DNA of 64,000 nt from Planktotalea sp. (GTDB lineage Bacteria; Pseudomonadota; Alphaproteobacteria; Rhodobacterales; Rhodobacteraceae): positions 259,078-323,077 of the forward strand of contig NZ_JABBAL010000015.1 of NCBI RefSeq assembly GCF_018607995.1. The letters run 5' to 3'. Position 1 is the first letter of the stretch, and each line of letters begins with the position of its first letter. Shown here piece by piece: positions 36,668-46,442 of the stretch. A model generated the notes under the pieces. The model made no database searches and was not told where the DNA came from. It worked only from the letters and a program-made list of their open reading frames with translations. The position numbers were made by a program, and so were the translations under genes.

Positions 36668-37864
36668 TTATCCTTTCACCGCTTTGACGATTTTCTGTGC
36701 ACCGTCTTTCAGGTCGTCCGCTGCAATCACGTCAACGTCGGAGTTGTTGATGATTGCTTTGCCTTCTTCCACGTTTGTGCCCTCTAAGCGCACAACAAGT
36801 GGAACTTGCAGACCGACTTCTTTCACCGCAGCGACAACGCCTTCCGCGATGACATCACAGCGCATGATGCCGCCAAAGATGTTCACGAGGATGCCTTTGA
36901 CTTGTGGGTCAGAGGTGATAATTTTGAAAGCTTCTGTCACCTTCTCTTTGGTCGCACCGCCGCCTACGTCGAGGAAGTTTGCAGGCTCTGCGCCATAAAG
37001 TTTGATGATGTCCATCGTCGCCATCGCGAGACCTGCGCCGTTGACCATGCAGCCGATTTCGCCATCAAGTGCGATGTAGTTGAGGTCATACTTGGATGCC
37101 TCCAGCTCTTTGCTGTCTTCTTCTGTCTCATCGCGCAGTGCCATTATGTCGGCGTGGCGATAAAGTGCGTTGCCGTCGAAACCGACCTTCGCGTCGAGAA
37201 CCTTAAGATCGCCGGAGCCTTCCAGAACGATCAACGGGTTGATCTCCAGTTGCTCCATGTCCTTCTCAACGAAGGCTTGGTAAAGTTGACCCATCAGCTT
37301 AACGCACTGTTTTACCTGCGCGCCTTTGAGGCCGAGCTCAAATGCGATGCGGCGACCGTGGAACGCTTGGTAACCTGTCGCGGGATCAACGGAAAAGCTT
37401 ATGATTTTCTCAGGAGTTGCTGCTGCAACTTCTTCGATGTCCATGCCACCCTCTGTGGAGCACACGAAGGAAATCCGTGATGTTTGACGATCCACGAGCA
37501 GAGCGAGATAAAGTTCCGCTTCGATGTCGGAACCATCTTCGATGTAGATGCGGTTCACTTGCTTGCCCGCTGGGCCAGTCTGGTGTGTGACCAATGTACG
37601 GCCAAGCATCTTCTTAGCTTCATCAGCAGCCTCGGAGGCGGAGAAAGCGAGGCGTACGCCACCTTTTTCGCCTGCATCGGTCTCTTTGAATGTGCCTTTG
37701 CCGCGACCACCTGCGTGGATTTGCGCCTTAACAACCCAAAGTGGGCCGTCCATCTCGCCAGCGGCTGTTTTGGCGTCTTCTGCTTTGAGCACAGCGCGGC
37801 CATCTGAAACTGGCGCACCATAGCTCTTGAGCAGTGCCTTGGCTTGGTATTCGTGGATGTTCAT
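36668..37864 (-). CDS. sucC: succinate-CoA ligase (ADP-forming) beta subunit
   Basis: 398 aa, complete. ATP-grasp subunit binding nucleotide and succinate. [20 protein letters not shown] start, [18 protein letters not shown] nucleotide-binding region, [20 protein letters not shown] metal-binding block, and [15 protein letters not shown] near residue 320 for CoA/phosphate contact. First gene of the minus-strand operon sucC-D-A-B-...-lpd. A pair of TGTGATCACA palindromes lies 100-131 bases upstream of its start. Confidence 0.96.
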   Translation of the reverse strand: MNIHEYQAKALLKSYGAPVSDGRAVLKAEDAKTAAGEMDGPLWVVKAQIHAGGRGKGTFKETDAGEKGGVRLAFSASEAADEAKKMLGRTLVTHQTGPAGKQVNRIYIEDGSDIEAELYLALLVDRQTSRISFVCSTEGGMDIEEVAAATPEKIISFSVDPATGYQAFHGRRIAFELGLKGAQVKQCVKLMGQLYQAFVEKDMEQLEINPLIVLEGSGDLKVLDAKVGFDGNALYRHADIMALRDETEEDSKELEASKYDLNYIALDGEIGCMVNGAGLAMATMDIIKLYGAEPANFLDVGGGATKEKVTEAFKIITSDPQVKGILVNIFGGIMRCDVIAEGVVAAVKEVGLQVPLVVRLEGTNVEEGKAIINNSDVDVIAADDLKDGAQKIVKAVKG

Positions 37865-37964
37865 TAGAAACGGTCCCGTCTTGCTTCGATTATTTGTCCC
37901 TATAGTGTGAATATTAAGGGCGGATTAAACGATAAAATGCCGCAGACGGTATAAATCGCACATT

Positions 37965-37995
37965 TGTGATCACACGTATTTTTTCTGTGATCACA
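37965..37995 (-). promoter_or_regulatory. paired TGTGATCACA operators upstream of the sucCDAB operon
   Basis: Two perfect 10-base palindromes TGTGATCACA at 37965-37974 and 37986-37995, centres 21 bp apart (two helical turns). In sucC orientation the pair reads TTTTGTGATCACAG, 11 bases, GTGTGATCACAAA. The same arrangement, spacing and flanks occur upstream of sdhC (45510-45540). It lies about 100 bases before the sucC ATG. Shared control of both TCA operons is inference. Confidence 0.75.
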
Positions 37996-38045
37996 AAATT
38001 ACAAAGTGTGGCAAAATTTCGCCCTCAGATCGACAAAACTGGAAA

Positions 38046-39579
38046 TCAATTCAGGAAAATTGCGAAACCGATTTGATTCCCAGCCGTCATCCTTCGGAAT
38101 ACGCGCCAACTTGCGGTGTAAACCCGCTCGCCTTGCATCGCATACTCACAGGAACCAATGCCATGGATGCTCTCAATAATGTCAATTGGACCGGGGTTTT
38201 TAGCGAATGCGGAAAGGCTAATTCTGTAACTCTCAGGGAAAAGAGGATGAGGAATGAGCTTTTCACCCTCAATCAAGGCGTCAGCATCATCGAGCACATC
38301 TTGCCACGCATTTGCCATGTCTTCGGAAATCCTAATTCCAAAAACCGAGCGCTGATTAGGATTTGGAATCCATTCGCGCTTATTGTCGGTCTCAATGGCC
38401 AGCAAACGCTAGAAAAGGCGGTTCTGTCGGATCATCGATTTCCAATGTGTCATGGCCGCAGTGATGTTTTCGTTTGCAGGTTCTTGGGCCAAGGCGGTCA
38501 AAGCGATATAAATAGGGTCAAGGAAGTTTCCGAATTGGTCCTTAGGCATGACAGGACGTTTGGTCAGTTCCCTCTCAAATGCTTTACGTGCATCGGTCGC
38601 ATCAAAAGTGCGCCTTTCTTCTTTCCGGGCCTCATCCATGTGGGTTTTCGCAAACTGCGTTTGGGTCACATACTTGCGCAGATTACTAATGGCCTCTGCG
38701 ATGTCTTCGTCGGTTCTATCGTCGGCAGTCAGTTTATCTTGGATAGAAAACATTTGTTTTTTCGAGATCGGCATAGCGTTCTTCTGCCCGCACGCGTTTC
38801 TCTTTGGCGGCGCGCAAAGCGTTGTCAGCGTCTCGGAGGTTTTCTGAAAGTTCGGCAAGGTCAGGGCTCTCCTCAGCCTGTGATGTGGGCGTATCAAAGG
38901 CGCTTTTGCGTTTCGTGGCGAGCAAGTCGATGACAGGCGCTGGATCATAGGCCAAGACGAAATTGGCAAAACCCGACAGCAAATGCGTATAGACGGTCAG
39001 CCACGCATGATCCGCGCTGTCAAATCGCACGGTCGTGGGTTTCTCAAAGGCACCGCTTTCTTTCATCTCACGCAGATCGCGACGAGACATGAGCCTTGCC
39101 GCGAGCAATTATAGCGCGCCTTCACCTTCAATACGGATACCATTTTGATCAATGTCGAACCAGATGTCTTGCAAGGTCAGCTCGAATGCGCGCGCATTTT
39201 GGGGCAATTCAGCGTCAAGCGAGGTTTGAGCCGCGCTCATGCCTTGCAAGAAATCCGTCATTAGATCTGTTATAACCTGACCTTTGAACGGTTCTGGGCG
39301 CGGATTTGCAGGGCCTGGCAAAGGCAGGCGAAACAAGGGCAAGCTGCGCAAAGAGGCACCAAGCCCGAAGTTGTAACGCGTTTGAAGCATGCCCTCGATG
39401 GCGCGGAGCGATTGTAGCATGCCAATCTGGAACGGGTTCGGGTTTGCGCTGTCTTGAACGTCTTTGATCTGTTCGCTTAAACTGCGGATCGAAAACGCAG
39501 ATGTTTGCGCGTGCGCAGTTCCAAAACTTGGTGAAAAGGGTGCCAAGACGAAAAGTGCCGCGAAAATTATTGAACGCAT
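38046..39579 (-). pseudogene. conserved exported protein encoded between mdh and sucC, broken by two stops and a frameshift
   Basis: From ATG 39579 a signal peptide (FAALFVLAPFSPSFGTAHAQ) and a domain ending DIDQNGIRIEGEGAL run to TAA 39109-39111. The same frame continues LLAARLMSRRDLREMKESGA to about 38760. Sequence then resumes in another frame (RTDEDIAEAISNLRKYVTQT), reaches TAG 38409-38411, and continues in that frame as LLAIETDNKREWIPNPNQ to MTAGNQIGFAIFLN. I recall one intact gene of this organisation between mdh and sucC in Rhodobacterales, with Trp at the position of the TAG (QNR.FW..ETDN.REWIP). The frameshift lies near an A6 tract (GAAAAAACAAATG). Function unknown. Reading the pieces as separate genes is possible but less convincing. 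Confidence 0.75.
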
Positions 39580-39597
39580 GGAGCGCCCCCCAAATGA

Positions 39598-39627
39598 AAA
39601 TGCGCAGCCTCGAAAGACTGCGCATTT
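39598..39627 (-). terminator. rho-independent terminator after mdh
   Basis: Ten-pair stem AAATGCGCAG / CTGCGCATTT around the loop TCTTTCGAGG, read on the minus strand about 37 bases past the mdh stop. It ends in TTTTC. It separates mdh from the suc operon. Confidence 0.8.
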
Positions 39628-39663
39628 AGTGGACCATCAGGGTTATATGAAGTCAAACGCCGC

Positions 39664-40644
<981 letters not shown>

Positions 40645-40768
40645 TTAAATTTGGCGCATGGCTAGTGTGTTCTGCTGCGCTGCGCAAGTGTGCTGCGCTG
40701 CGGCGTCAAAATTGTGAAGGCTGGCAAGACCCCACTTAGCGCGCTAAGGCTATGCCGAAGCGTATAAA

Positions 40769-41536
40769 ATGAAAGACGTAGCTGTGTTTTGGGACTTTTC
40801 CTTTTTCGCTGTCGCAATCCCTGCGGTTATTTTTGCGGGTATTTCAAAGGGTGGATTTGGGTCAGGTGCGGCTTTTGCAGCGGCATCGATTCTGGCGCTT
40901 GTGCTCACGCCGGGCGAAGCACTTGGGTTGATGTTGCCATTGCTGTTGTTGATCGACTTCGCGACGTTGCGGCCCTATTGGCGCAAGTGGCATTGGCCAT
41001 CCGCACGTTTATTGCTGATCGGAGGTGTGCCAGGCGTCATTATTGGGGCTTTGGTGTACCGCATGACAAATGATGATGTGATCCGGTTTTTGATCGGTGC
41101 CATGTCACTGCTGTTTGTGATTTGGCAAATCGCGCGCACACGGGGGATGTTGAAGATTTCATCGCGACCTTTGCCCGATAGCGTCGGCCTGATCGTGGGT
41201 GTGACATCCGGGTTCACCAGTTTTGTTAGCCACGCAGGTGGCCCACCCTCTGCTATGTATATGCTGTCGTTGAAGCTTAGCAAAACCGAGTATCAAGCGA
41301 ACACAGTTTTTGTGTTCTGGATCATCAATGTGATGAAGGCGATAGCCTACGGTGCTCTTGGAATATTCACACTGGATCTGTTGCTGGTAAACCTTGCGCT
41401 TGCCCCATTTGCGCTTTTGGGCGCGTGGCTGGGTGTGAAAGCGCATAGTTTGGTGCCCGAAAAGCCATTTTACGCGATAACTTACGTGTTGCTTGTTTTA
41501 ACGGGAACCAAGTTGATTTTCGACGCACTCACTTAA
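40769..41536 (+). CDS. TauE/SafE family sulfite/organic anion exporter
   Basis: 255 aa, about eight membrane helices. The TauE/SafE half-repeats are visible: AGISKGGFGSGAAFAAASIL near the N-terminus and GVTSGFTSFVSHAGGPPSAM near residue 150. Family members export sulfite or sulfoacetate-type anions or other C2-C3 acids; the substrate here is unknown. The stop overlaps the stop of the convergent small gene by four bases. A second TauE gene is at 61164. Confidence 0.85.
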   Translation: MKDVAVFWDFSFFAVAIPAVIFAGISKGGFGSGAAFAAASILALVLTPGEALGLMLPLLLLIDFATLRPYWRKWHWPSARLLLIGGVPGVIIGALVYRMTNDDVIRFLIGAMSLLFVIWQIARTRGMLKISSRPLPDSVGLIVGVTSGFTSFVSHAGGPPSAMYMLSLKLSKTEYQANTVFVFWIINVMKAIAYGALGIFTLDLLLVNLALAPFALLGAWLGVKAHSLVPEKPFYAITYVLLVLTGTKLIFDALT

Positions 41537-41850
41537 GCGTCGTTGCCCTTGGTTGGCAGACTTTCTGCGAGCGCTTCGTGATTCTGGCCGGAGGCGACCA
41601 AACACGTGGTTCCATTGGCAAGCGTTACAGTGATTGTCCAAGTGCCTGTTTCTGACGAAGAGAATGTTTCAACCATAGAGTTGTTGGACACGAGACCTAC
41701 CGATTGGCGGGCCTCACCATATTTTTGCGCAAGTCGTTCAACGACAACCTCGCGCGGCGCGCAGTAGCGATTGGTTTGTGCAAAGGCTGTCGAGCCCGCG
41801 CGCGCAATAATTCCAAACCCGAGCGCACCAAATGTCATTTGCATGTTCAT
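41533..41850 (-). CDS. small exported protein, function unknown
   Basis: 105 aa. Starts at ATG 41850 (MNMQMTFGALGFGIIARAG, a weak signal peptide ending near TAFAQ), then CAPREVVVERLAQKYGEARQ and a beta-rich block TGTWTITVTLANGTTCLVAS with a second cysteine. The two cysteines probably form a disulfide in the periplasm. It is a conserved Rhodobacterales family by my recollection; function unknown. The extension to 41877 is less likely. Confidence 0.7.
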   Translation of the reverse strand: MNMQMTFGALGFGIIARAGSTAFAQTNRYCAPREVVVERLAQKYGEARQSVGLVSNNSMVETFSSSETGTWTITVTLANGTTCLVASGQNHEALAESLPTKGNDA

Positions 41851-42162
41851 CGCATCGTCCTTTTGAAAAAGTGGCACTAGGAAGCGCGTTCAGAGTATGT
41901 TGAGAACGGCACCTTTCGGTTCAGTCCGTCGTCCAGCACAGGGACTAAAAACCAGCGTTATACTGGGCAACGTCTCGCAATGATCAACCAAACCAGCATG
42001 CAAGGCGAGGTATGTAAATTCGGTTAAGCCAACGTGGGCTGTGGGGGTGTTGGATCGAATTTAAGTATTTTTGCTGCATCGCGGCATTTTCAACTTGAAT
42101 GAAATGGAAATAAATGTGCATTTGAGCGCAACATTATTACACTCAAGTCTCAGGAAATTTCC
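41851..42162. other. 312-base intergenic region before mcl2
   Basis: No coding potential that I recognise on either strand. It contains the TTGCTGCATCGC element at 42071 and a 10-base palindrome GGAAATTTCC (about 42151-42160) that covers the mcl2 ribosome binding site. The upstream 150 bases show nothing I can name. Confidence 0.5.
42071..42082. promoter_or_regulatory. TTGCTGCATCGC element upstream of mcl2
   Basis: Twelve bases identical to the element at 538-549 upstream of mcl1, here about 80-90 bases before the mcl2 ATG and followed by GGCATTTTC. Both target genes are CitE-family enzymes of the same pathway. A regulatory function is inference. Confidence 0.35.
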
Positions 42163-43020
42163 ATGGATTTACGACAGCGTCCGTTTCGTTCCGTTCTTTA
42201 TATTCCAGCTTCAAAACCGCGCGCGTTGGACAAAGCGCGTAGCCTACAGGTCGATGCGATCATTTTCGATCTTGAAGATGCGGTTGCGTTTGACGAAAAA
42301 GTCGCTGCGCGCGAGACCTTGAAAGAGGCTCTGGACACAGACGGCTACGGCGCGCGCTACAAGATCGTTCGGATCAACGGCATTGACACTGAGTGGGGTT
42401 TAGAGGACGCCAAAGCCGTGACGCATATAAATGCAGATGCAATCTTGCTGCCAAAGGTCGCGGCTCCTGCAGATCTTGATGCTTTGGCTCAGATCACGGG
42501 TGATTTGTCAATCTGGGCGATGATGGAAACACCACGCGGCATGTTGAATGCAAGCGCGATTGCCGCGCATCCTAAACTTGAGGGCATGGTGATGGGCACC
42601 AACGATCTCACGAAAGAGCTGCAATGCCGTTTCCGTGCGGACCGCTTGCCGATGCTGACCTCGCTGCAATTGTGTCTGCTTGCTGCGAAAGCCGAAGGGT
42701 TGGTGATTGTCGATGGAGTGTATAATGCGTTCAAAGACGATGACGGCCTCGCGGTGGAATGTGAGCAGGGGCGCGACATGGGCTTTGACGGCAAAACGTT
42801 GATCCATCCTGCACAGGTCGCTGTGACCAACACCGCCTTCGCGCCAAGTGATGCCGAAATTGATCTCGCCACCCGCCAAATCGCAGCTTTTGAAGCCGCA
42901 AAAGCAGACGGGCAGGGTGTTGCAGTCGTCGACGGACGCATCGTTGAAAACCTACACGTTGCCAGTGCAGGTGAAATTCTGGCAAAAGCAAAGGCAATAG
43001 ACGCGCTAGCAAAGGAATAG
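42163..43020 (+). CDS. mcl2: (3S)-malyl-CoA thioesterase
   Basis: 285 aa CitE-family protein. In Rhodobacter the paralogue Mcl2 hydrolyses (3S)-malyl-CoA to malate and CoA, the final step of the ethylmalonyl-CoA pathway; this gene resembles it. Motifs: RSVLYIPASKPRALDKARSL, IFDLEDAVAFDEK (acidic Mg2+ site), IWAMMETPRGMLNA and GTNDLTKEL. It is distinct from mcl1 at the left edge, which keeps the longer N-terminus. Likely co-transcribed with nnrU, DUF1737 and mch (gaps of 0-6 bases). A plain citrate-lyase-like role is an alternative. Confidence 0.88.
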   Translation: MDLRQRPFRSVLYIPASKPRALDKARSLQVDAIIFDLEDAVAFDEKVAARETLKEALDTDGYGARYKIVRINGIDTEWGLEDAKAVTHINADAILLPKVAAPADLDALAQITGDLSIWAMMETPRGMLNASAIAAHPKLEGMVMGTNDLTKELQCRFRADRLPMLTSLQLCLLAAKAEGLVIVDGVYNAFKDDDGLAVECEQGRDMGFDGKTLIHPAQVAVTNTAFAPSDAEIDLATRQIAAFEAAKADGQGVAVVDGRIVENLHVASAGEILAKAKAIDALAKE

Positions 43021-43026
43021 CCAGCC

Positions 43027-43572
43027 ATGACCCTTTTAATTCTCGGCCTGCTTCTGTGGAGCCTCGCCCACTTTTACAAACGTCTTTTGCCAGCGCATCG
43101 CGCAAAAATGGGTGAAAAGGGCAAGGGAGCGATTGCGATTGTGTTGGTCCTATCCTTGCTGTTGATGATCTTTGGCTATCGCTGGGCTGAATTCATACCT
43201 GTTTGGTCGCCGCCTGCGTTCTTTACCTATATCAACAACCTCCTTATGCTATGCGCGTTTTTCGTCTTCGGGATGAGCGCGACGACAGGTCGTTTGCGCG
43301 GCAAAATGCGTCATCCGCAGCTTACAGCGGTAAAAATTTGGGCGTTGGCGCATTTGTTAGTGAATGGCGATCTCGTCTCGATCATACTGTTTGGTGGCAT
43401 GTTTGCTTGGGCGACCGTTTCGGTGATTTTGATCAATCGCAGCCAAGAGTGGGTGCGTCCGGATCCAGGCGATGCCAAGAAAGACAAACTTTTAGTTATC
43501 ATCACCTTGGTCAGCTTCCTCGTTGTCGCAACTATCCACGTATTGCTGGGCGTGTCGCCCTTTGGAGGCTAA
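43027..43572 (+). CDS. NnrU family membrane protein
   Basis: 181 aa with five hydrophobic helices. Starts LLILGLLLWSLAHFYKRLLP and has GKMRHPQLTAVKIWALAHLL, the NnrU pattern (HP.L...WALAHL). NnrU was named from a nitrite/nitric oxide reductase cluster, but its role is not settled and no denitrification genes are near. It begins six bases after mcl2 and lies in the same transcript as mch. Confidence 0.85.
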   Translation: MTLLILGLLLWSLAHFYKRLLPAHRAKMGEKGKGAIAIVLVLSLLLMIFGYRWAEFIPVWSPPAFFTYINNLLMLCAFFVFGMSATTGRLRGKMRHPQLTAVKIWALAHLLVNGDLVSIILFGGMFAWATVSVILINRSQEWVRPDPGDAKKDKLLVIITLVSFLVVATIHVLLGVSPFGG

Positions 43573-43575
43573 TCC

Positions 43576-43782
43576 ATGAGCAAGATTTACCGCTTCCTCA
43601 GCGAAGATGACACATCAGCTTTTTGCCATAAGGTCAGTGATGCACTGGCTAAGGGCTGGGAGCTTTATGGCTCCCCGACGCAGACCTTTGATCCTGTCAA
43701 AGGGATCATGCGCTGCGGGCAATCGATCACCAAAGACATCGATGCACCCTACACGCCGGACATGAAATTGGGGGCGCAATAA
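43576..43782 (+). CDS. DUF1737 family protein
   Basis: 68 aa small cytoplasmic protein: KIYRFLSEDDTSAFCHKVSD, then GWELYGSPTQTFDP. This is the DUF1737 pattern, function unknown. It is packed between nnrU and mch, with its stop directly abutting the mch ATG, so it is expressed with the ethylmalonyl-CoA genes. Confidence 0.8.
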   Translation: MSKIYRFLSEDDTSAFCHKVSDALAKGWELYGSPTQTFDPVKGIMRCGQSITKDIDAPYTPDMKLGAQ

Positions 43783-44814
43783 ATGCTCAAGACCAACCCA
43801 GGCCGCTTTTTCGAAGATTATTCTATCGGCGATGTAATCTATCATGCCGTGCCACGCACTGTATCTGGGGGTGAGCGCGCGCTCTATCACGCGCTTTATC
43901 CTGCACGCCACGCGCTTTATTCCTCGGATGAATTTGCGCGCCAAAGTGGTTTGCCAGCTTCACCCCTGGATGATTTGGCGGCATTTCACGTGGTCTTTGG
44001 CAAATCGGTGCCCGATATTTCGCTCAACGCGGTTGCGAACCTTGGATATGCGGAGGGGCGCTGGCTAAAGCCTGTGTATGCAGGCGACACGTTGCGTTCT
44101 GTGTCCGAAGTGATCGGTTTAAAGCAAAATTCAAGCGGTAAAACCGGTGTCGTCTATGTTCGGACTTCTGGCATCAATCAGAATGATGAAACTGTGATGC
44201 AATTTGTGCGCTGGGTGATGGTGCGCAAACGCGACGACACTGCGCCTGCGCCGGAAACGGTTGTTCCAGACCTCAAAGACACGCTGGATATTTCCGATCT
44301 GGTGATCCCTGATGGTCTGGATTTTACCGACTATGACACCAAGATGTCGGGCGAACCGCATCGCTGGGGTGACTATAAGATTGGCGAAAAGATTGATCAT
44401 GTTGATGGCGTGACTATCGAAGAAGCCGAGCATATGATGGCGACGCGACTTTGGCAGAACACAGCGAAAGTGCACTTTGACGCCACCCACCGCGATGATG
44501 GGCAACGCCTGATTTACGGTGGTCACGTGATTTCCATGGCGCGTACATTGTCGTTCAACGGCTTGGCGAACGCACAAATGATTGTTGGCTTAAATGGCGG
44601 TGCCCATGCAAACCCGTGCTTTAGCGGTGATACTGTGCGCGCGTGGTCCGAAGTGCTGGACAAAGCTGACACATCCGCTCCTGGCGTTGGTGCACTGCGT
44701 TTGCGTTTGGTGGCCTACAAGGGTGACGCCGTGTTCCAGCTGAAAGGCGAGAACGGTAAACACATGTCGCAAGTTTTGCTGGATCTCGATTATTGGGTGG
44801 TAATGCCGAAATGA
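43783..44814 (+). CDS. mch: mesaconyl-C1-CoA hydratase (beta-methylmalyl-CoA dehydratase)
   Basis: 343 aa double hot-dog (MaoC-like) enzyme of the ethylmalonyl-CoA pathway that hydrates mesaconyl-C1-CoA to beta-methylmalyl-CoA. N-terminal hot dog about residues 5-150 with GRFFEDYSIGDVIYHAVPRT; C-terminal hot dog about 190-335 with QRLIYGGHVISMARTLSFNG. Length is that of Rhodobacter Mch. Its partners mcl1, mcl2, ecm and ccr are all in this window. The stop overlaps the ATG of the dead DUF4344 gene. Confidence 0.93.
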   Translation: MLKTNPGRFFEDYSIGDVIYHAVPRTVSGGERALYHALYPARHALYSSDEFARQSGLPASPLDDLAAFHVVFGKSVPDISLNAVANLGYAEGRWLKPVYAGDTLRSVSEVIGLKQNSSGKTGVVYVRTSGINQNDETVMQFVRWVMVRKRDDTAPAPETVVPDLKDTLDISDLVIPDGLDFTDYDTKMSGEPHRWGDYKIGEKIDHVDGVTIEEAEHMMATRLWQNTAKVHFDATHRDDGQRLIYGGHVISMARTLSFNGLANAQMIVGLNGGAHANPCFSGDTVRAWSEVLDKADTSAPGVGALRLRLVAYKGDAVFQLKGENGKHMSQVLLDLDYWVVMPK

Positions 44815-45524
44815 TCCGTGCGTGTTTAACGGCCTTGACCCTTCTGCCAGCCCCCGCATTTGCGGATTTTACAGAGAACGACCTCTTAGCGATTTGCTAC
44901 GATGAATTGGGCCATGCGGTCATTGATCCGATGCAAGTGCCGATCTTTGGGCAGGAAGAAGACGCAGCGGACTCACTCTCGATCCTGTTGATCGACGCGC
45001 TCTATGACAGTGATGATGCGGAAGTCATTGCCTATGACAGCGCTAGCCTTTTTTGAGCTGAAGCGCAGGATGAGCCGGCTTTTTGGGACACACACGGGCC
45101 TGACGAAAAACGTTATTTCAATACCGTGTACTTGTTTTATGGGGCTGATCCTGATGTGCTCGAAGATTTCGTTAGCGATCTTGAGTTGCCACAAGCGCGT
45201 GCGGATGGTTGCGAAGACTAATTTGCTTTGGCGGCGGATAGCTGGAACGGTGTCCTTGATGGGGTGAGCGAAAGCAACGCTTTGAAAGGCCAGCTGGTCT
45301 TGCAAGCGGGTGCTGAAAACTCAGTAATCTCGCAAGGGATTAAAGCTCTGAACGTTAAGTTCAGTTGGCCGCGCGATATTCCAGTTAAGCTGGAGGACTG
45401 CGGCGAAGCCAACGCATTTTACGATCTGGATGAACAGAGCATAACAATGTGTCGTGAGCTGACGGGCTGGCCGAGCGGAATTGTTAAACAAATTGGTGTG
45501 AACTATTTTTGTGATCACAGCTAA
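44811..45524 (+). pseudogene. DUF4344 putative metallopeptidase, two in-frame stops and damaged zinc motif
   Basis: ATG 44811 opens a signal peptide (CLTALTLLPAPAFADF) and ICYDELGHAVIDPM. The frame is interrupted by TGA 45054-45056 and TAA 45219-45221 but continues unshifted to 45524. The downstream text (EPAFWDTHGPDEKRYFNTVY, then LFYGADPDVLEDFVSDL and ALAADSWNGVL) is DUF4344-like. In that family the zinc motif is HELGH; here it is DELGH, so a metal ligand is lost as well. Present between mch and sdhC as in relatives. The first TGTGATCACA site of the sdh operon overlaps its last codons. Confidence 0.83.
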
Positions 45525-45540
45525 AGTTTGTGTGATCACA
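45510..45540 (+). promoter_or_regulatory. paired TGTGATCACA operators upstream of the sdhCDAB operon
   Basis: Perfect palindromes TGTGATCACA at 45510-45519 and 45531-45540, centres 21 bp apart, in the context TTTTGTGATCACAG, 11 bases, GTGTGATCACAAA. This matches the suc operon pair (37965-37995) in sequence, spacing and orientation relative to the gene. The nearer site ends 117 bases before the sdhC ATG. The compact dyad has no 6-base spacer, unlike a CRP/FNR site. Confidence 0.75.
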
Positions 45541-45656
45541 AAATTTGCATTTTTTGTAAATTGCTCGAAATTACTGCGCGTTGTTTAGATCCTGTTAGGT
45601 GACAGCAGCGAATAATGCGCTAAAACAACGGCAGGGACTCGAAAAAGGATATAGCC

Positions 45657-46040
45657 ATGGCTGATGTGAATAGGGGCAATCGCCCGCTCTCGCCGCATCT
45701 CTCAATATACCGGCCGCAACTGACATCTATGACGTCGATTTTGACGCGGATCACAGGCAACGCAATGCTTGTTACGTCACTGCTCATTGTTTGGTGGTTC
45801 TTGGCCGCCGCCACATCGGAGAGCTATTTCGCGGTCGCAGATGGGTTCCTGACCAGCTGGTTCGGTGATCTTGTGTTGTTCTTGTCGCTCTGGGGCATGT
45901 GGTATCACACGCTTGCGGGCCTGCGTCACTTGATTTGGGACAATGCGATTGGCCTAGAGATCAACACAGCCGAAAAGATGGGCTACGCTGTGATCGGCGG
46001 TTCTATCTTGGTGACGCTTATCACTGTGATCATCATTTAA
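45657..46040 (+). CDS. sdhC: succinate dehydrogenase cytochrome b556 subunit
   Basis: 127 aa with three membrane helices. N-terminal NRPLSPHLSIYRPQLTSMTS is the SdhC signature; MWYHTLAGLRHLIWDNAIG holds the heme-ligand histidine. It anchors the complex and helps bind ubiquinone and heme b. AAAAAGGATATAGCC precedes the ATG. First gene of sdhC-D-A-orf-B. Confidence 0.95.
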   Translation: MADVNRGNRPLSPHLSIYRPQLTSMTSILTRITGNAMLVTSLLIVWWFLAAATSESYFAVADGFLTSWFGDLVLFLSLWGMWYHTLAGLRHLIWDNAIGLEINTAEKMGYAVIGGSILVTLITVIII

Positions 46041-46053
46041 AGGGGCGCGAGAC

Positions 46054-46425
46054 ATGGCATTCTTAACAGACCGCAAGCGCGCATCCGGCATGGGTAGCGC
46101 AAAATCTGGCACACATCATTTCTGGTCGATGAAAGTAAGTTCCGTGGCTTTGCTTTTTCTCGTGCCGATGTTCATCCTCACATTCGGTGGTATCCTCGGA
46201 TCTAACTACGCTGAAGTCATGGCCTACTTCGCACGGCCCTTTCCCGCGATTGTCGCTGCTTTGACGATCCTTGTTGGGTTCAAACATTTCAATGATGGCG
46301 CGCAGGTGCTGATCGAGGATTATGTGCATGGTTTCATGCAGAAAATTCTGATCATTCTCCTAACTTGCCTCAGCTACGGCGCAGCAGCGGTTGGCATTTT
46401 CGCCATCGCTAAACTCGCACTTTAA
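46054..46425 (+). CDS. sdhD: succinate dehydrogenase membrane anchor subunit
   Basis: 123 aa, three membrane helices. [20 protein letters not shown] near the N-terminus and [19 protein letters not shown] in the middle follow the alphaproteobacterial SdhD pattern, including histidines near the heme and quinone site. Starts 13 bases after sdhC. Confidence 0.93.
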   Translation: MAFLTDRKRASGMGSAKSGTHHFWSMKVSSVALLFLVPMFILTFGGILGSNYAEVMAYFARPFPAIVAALTILVGFKHFNDGAQVLIEDYVHGFMQKILIILLTCLSYGAAAVGIFAIAKLAL

Positions 46426-46442
46426 GTTTCGGAGCATCCCAG

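Noticed and set aside
37965-37995. CRP/FNR binding sites for the TGTGATCACA palindromes
   Set aside because: CRP needs TGTGA-N6-TCACA and FNR TTGAT-N4-ATCAA; here half-sites abut with no spacer.
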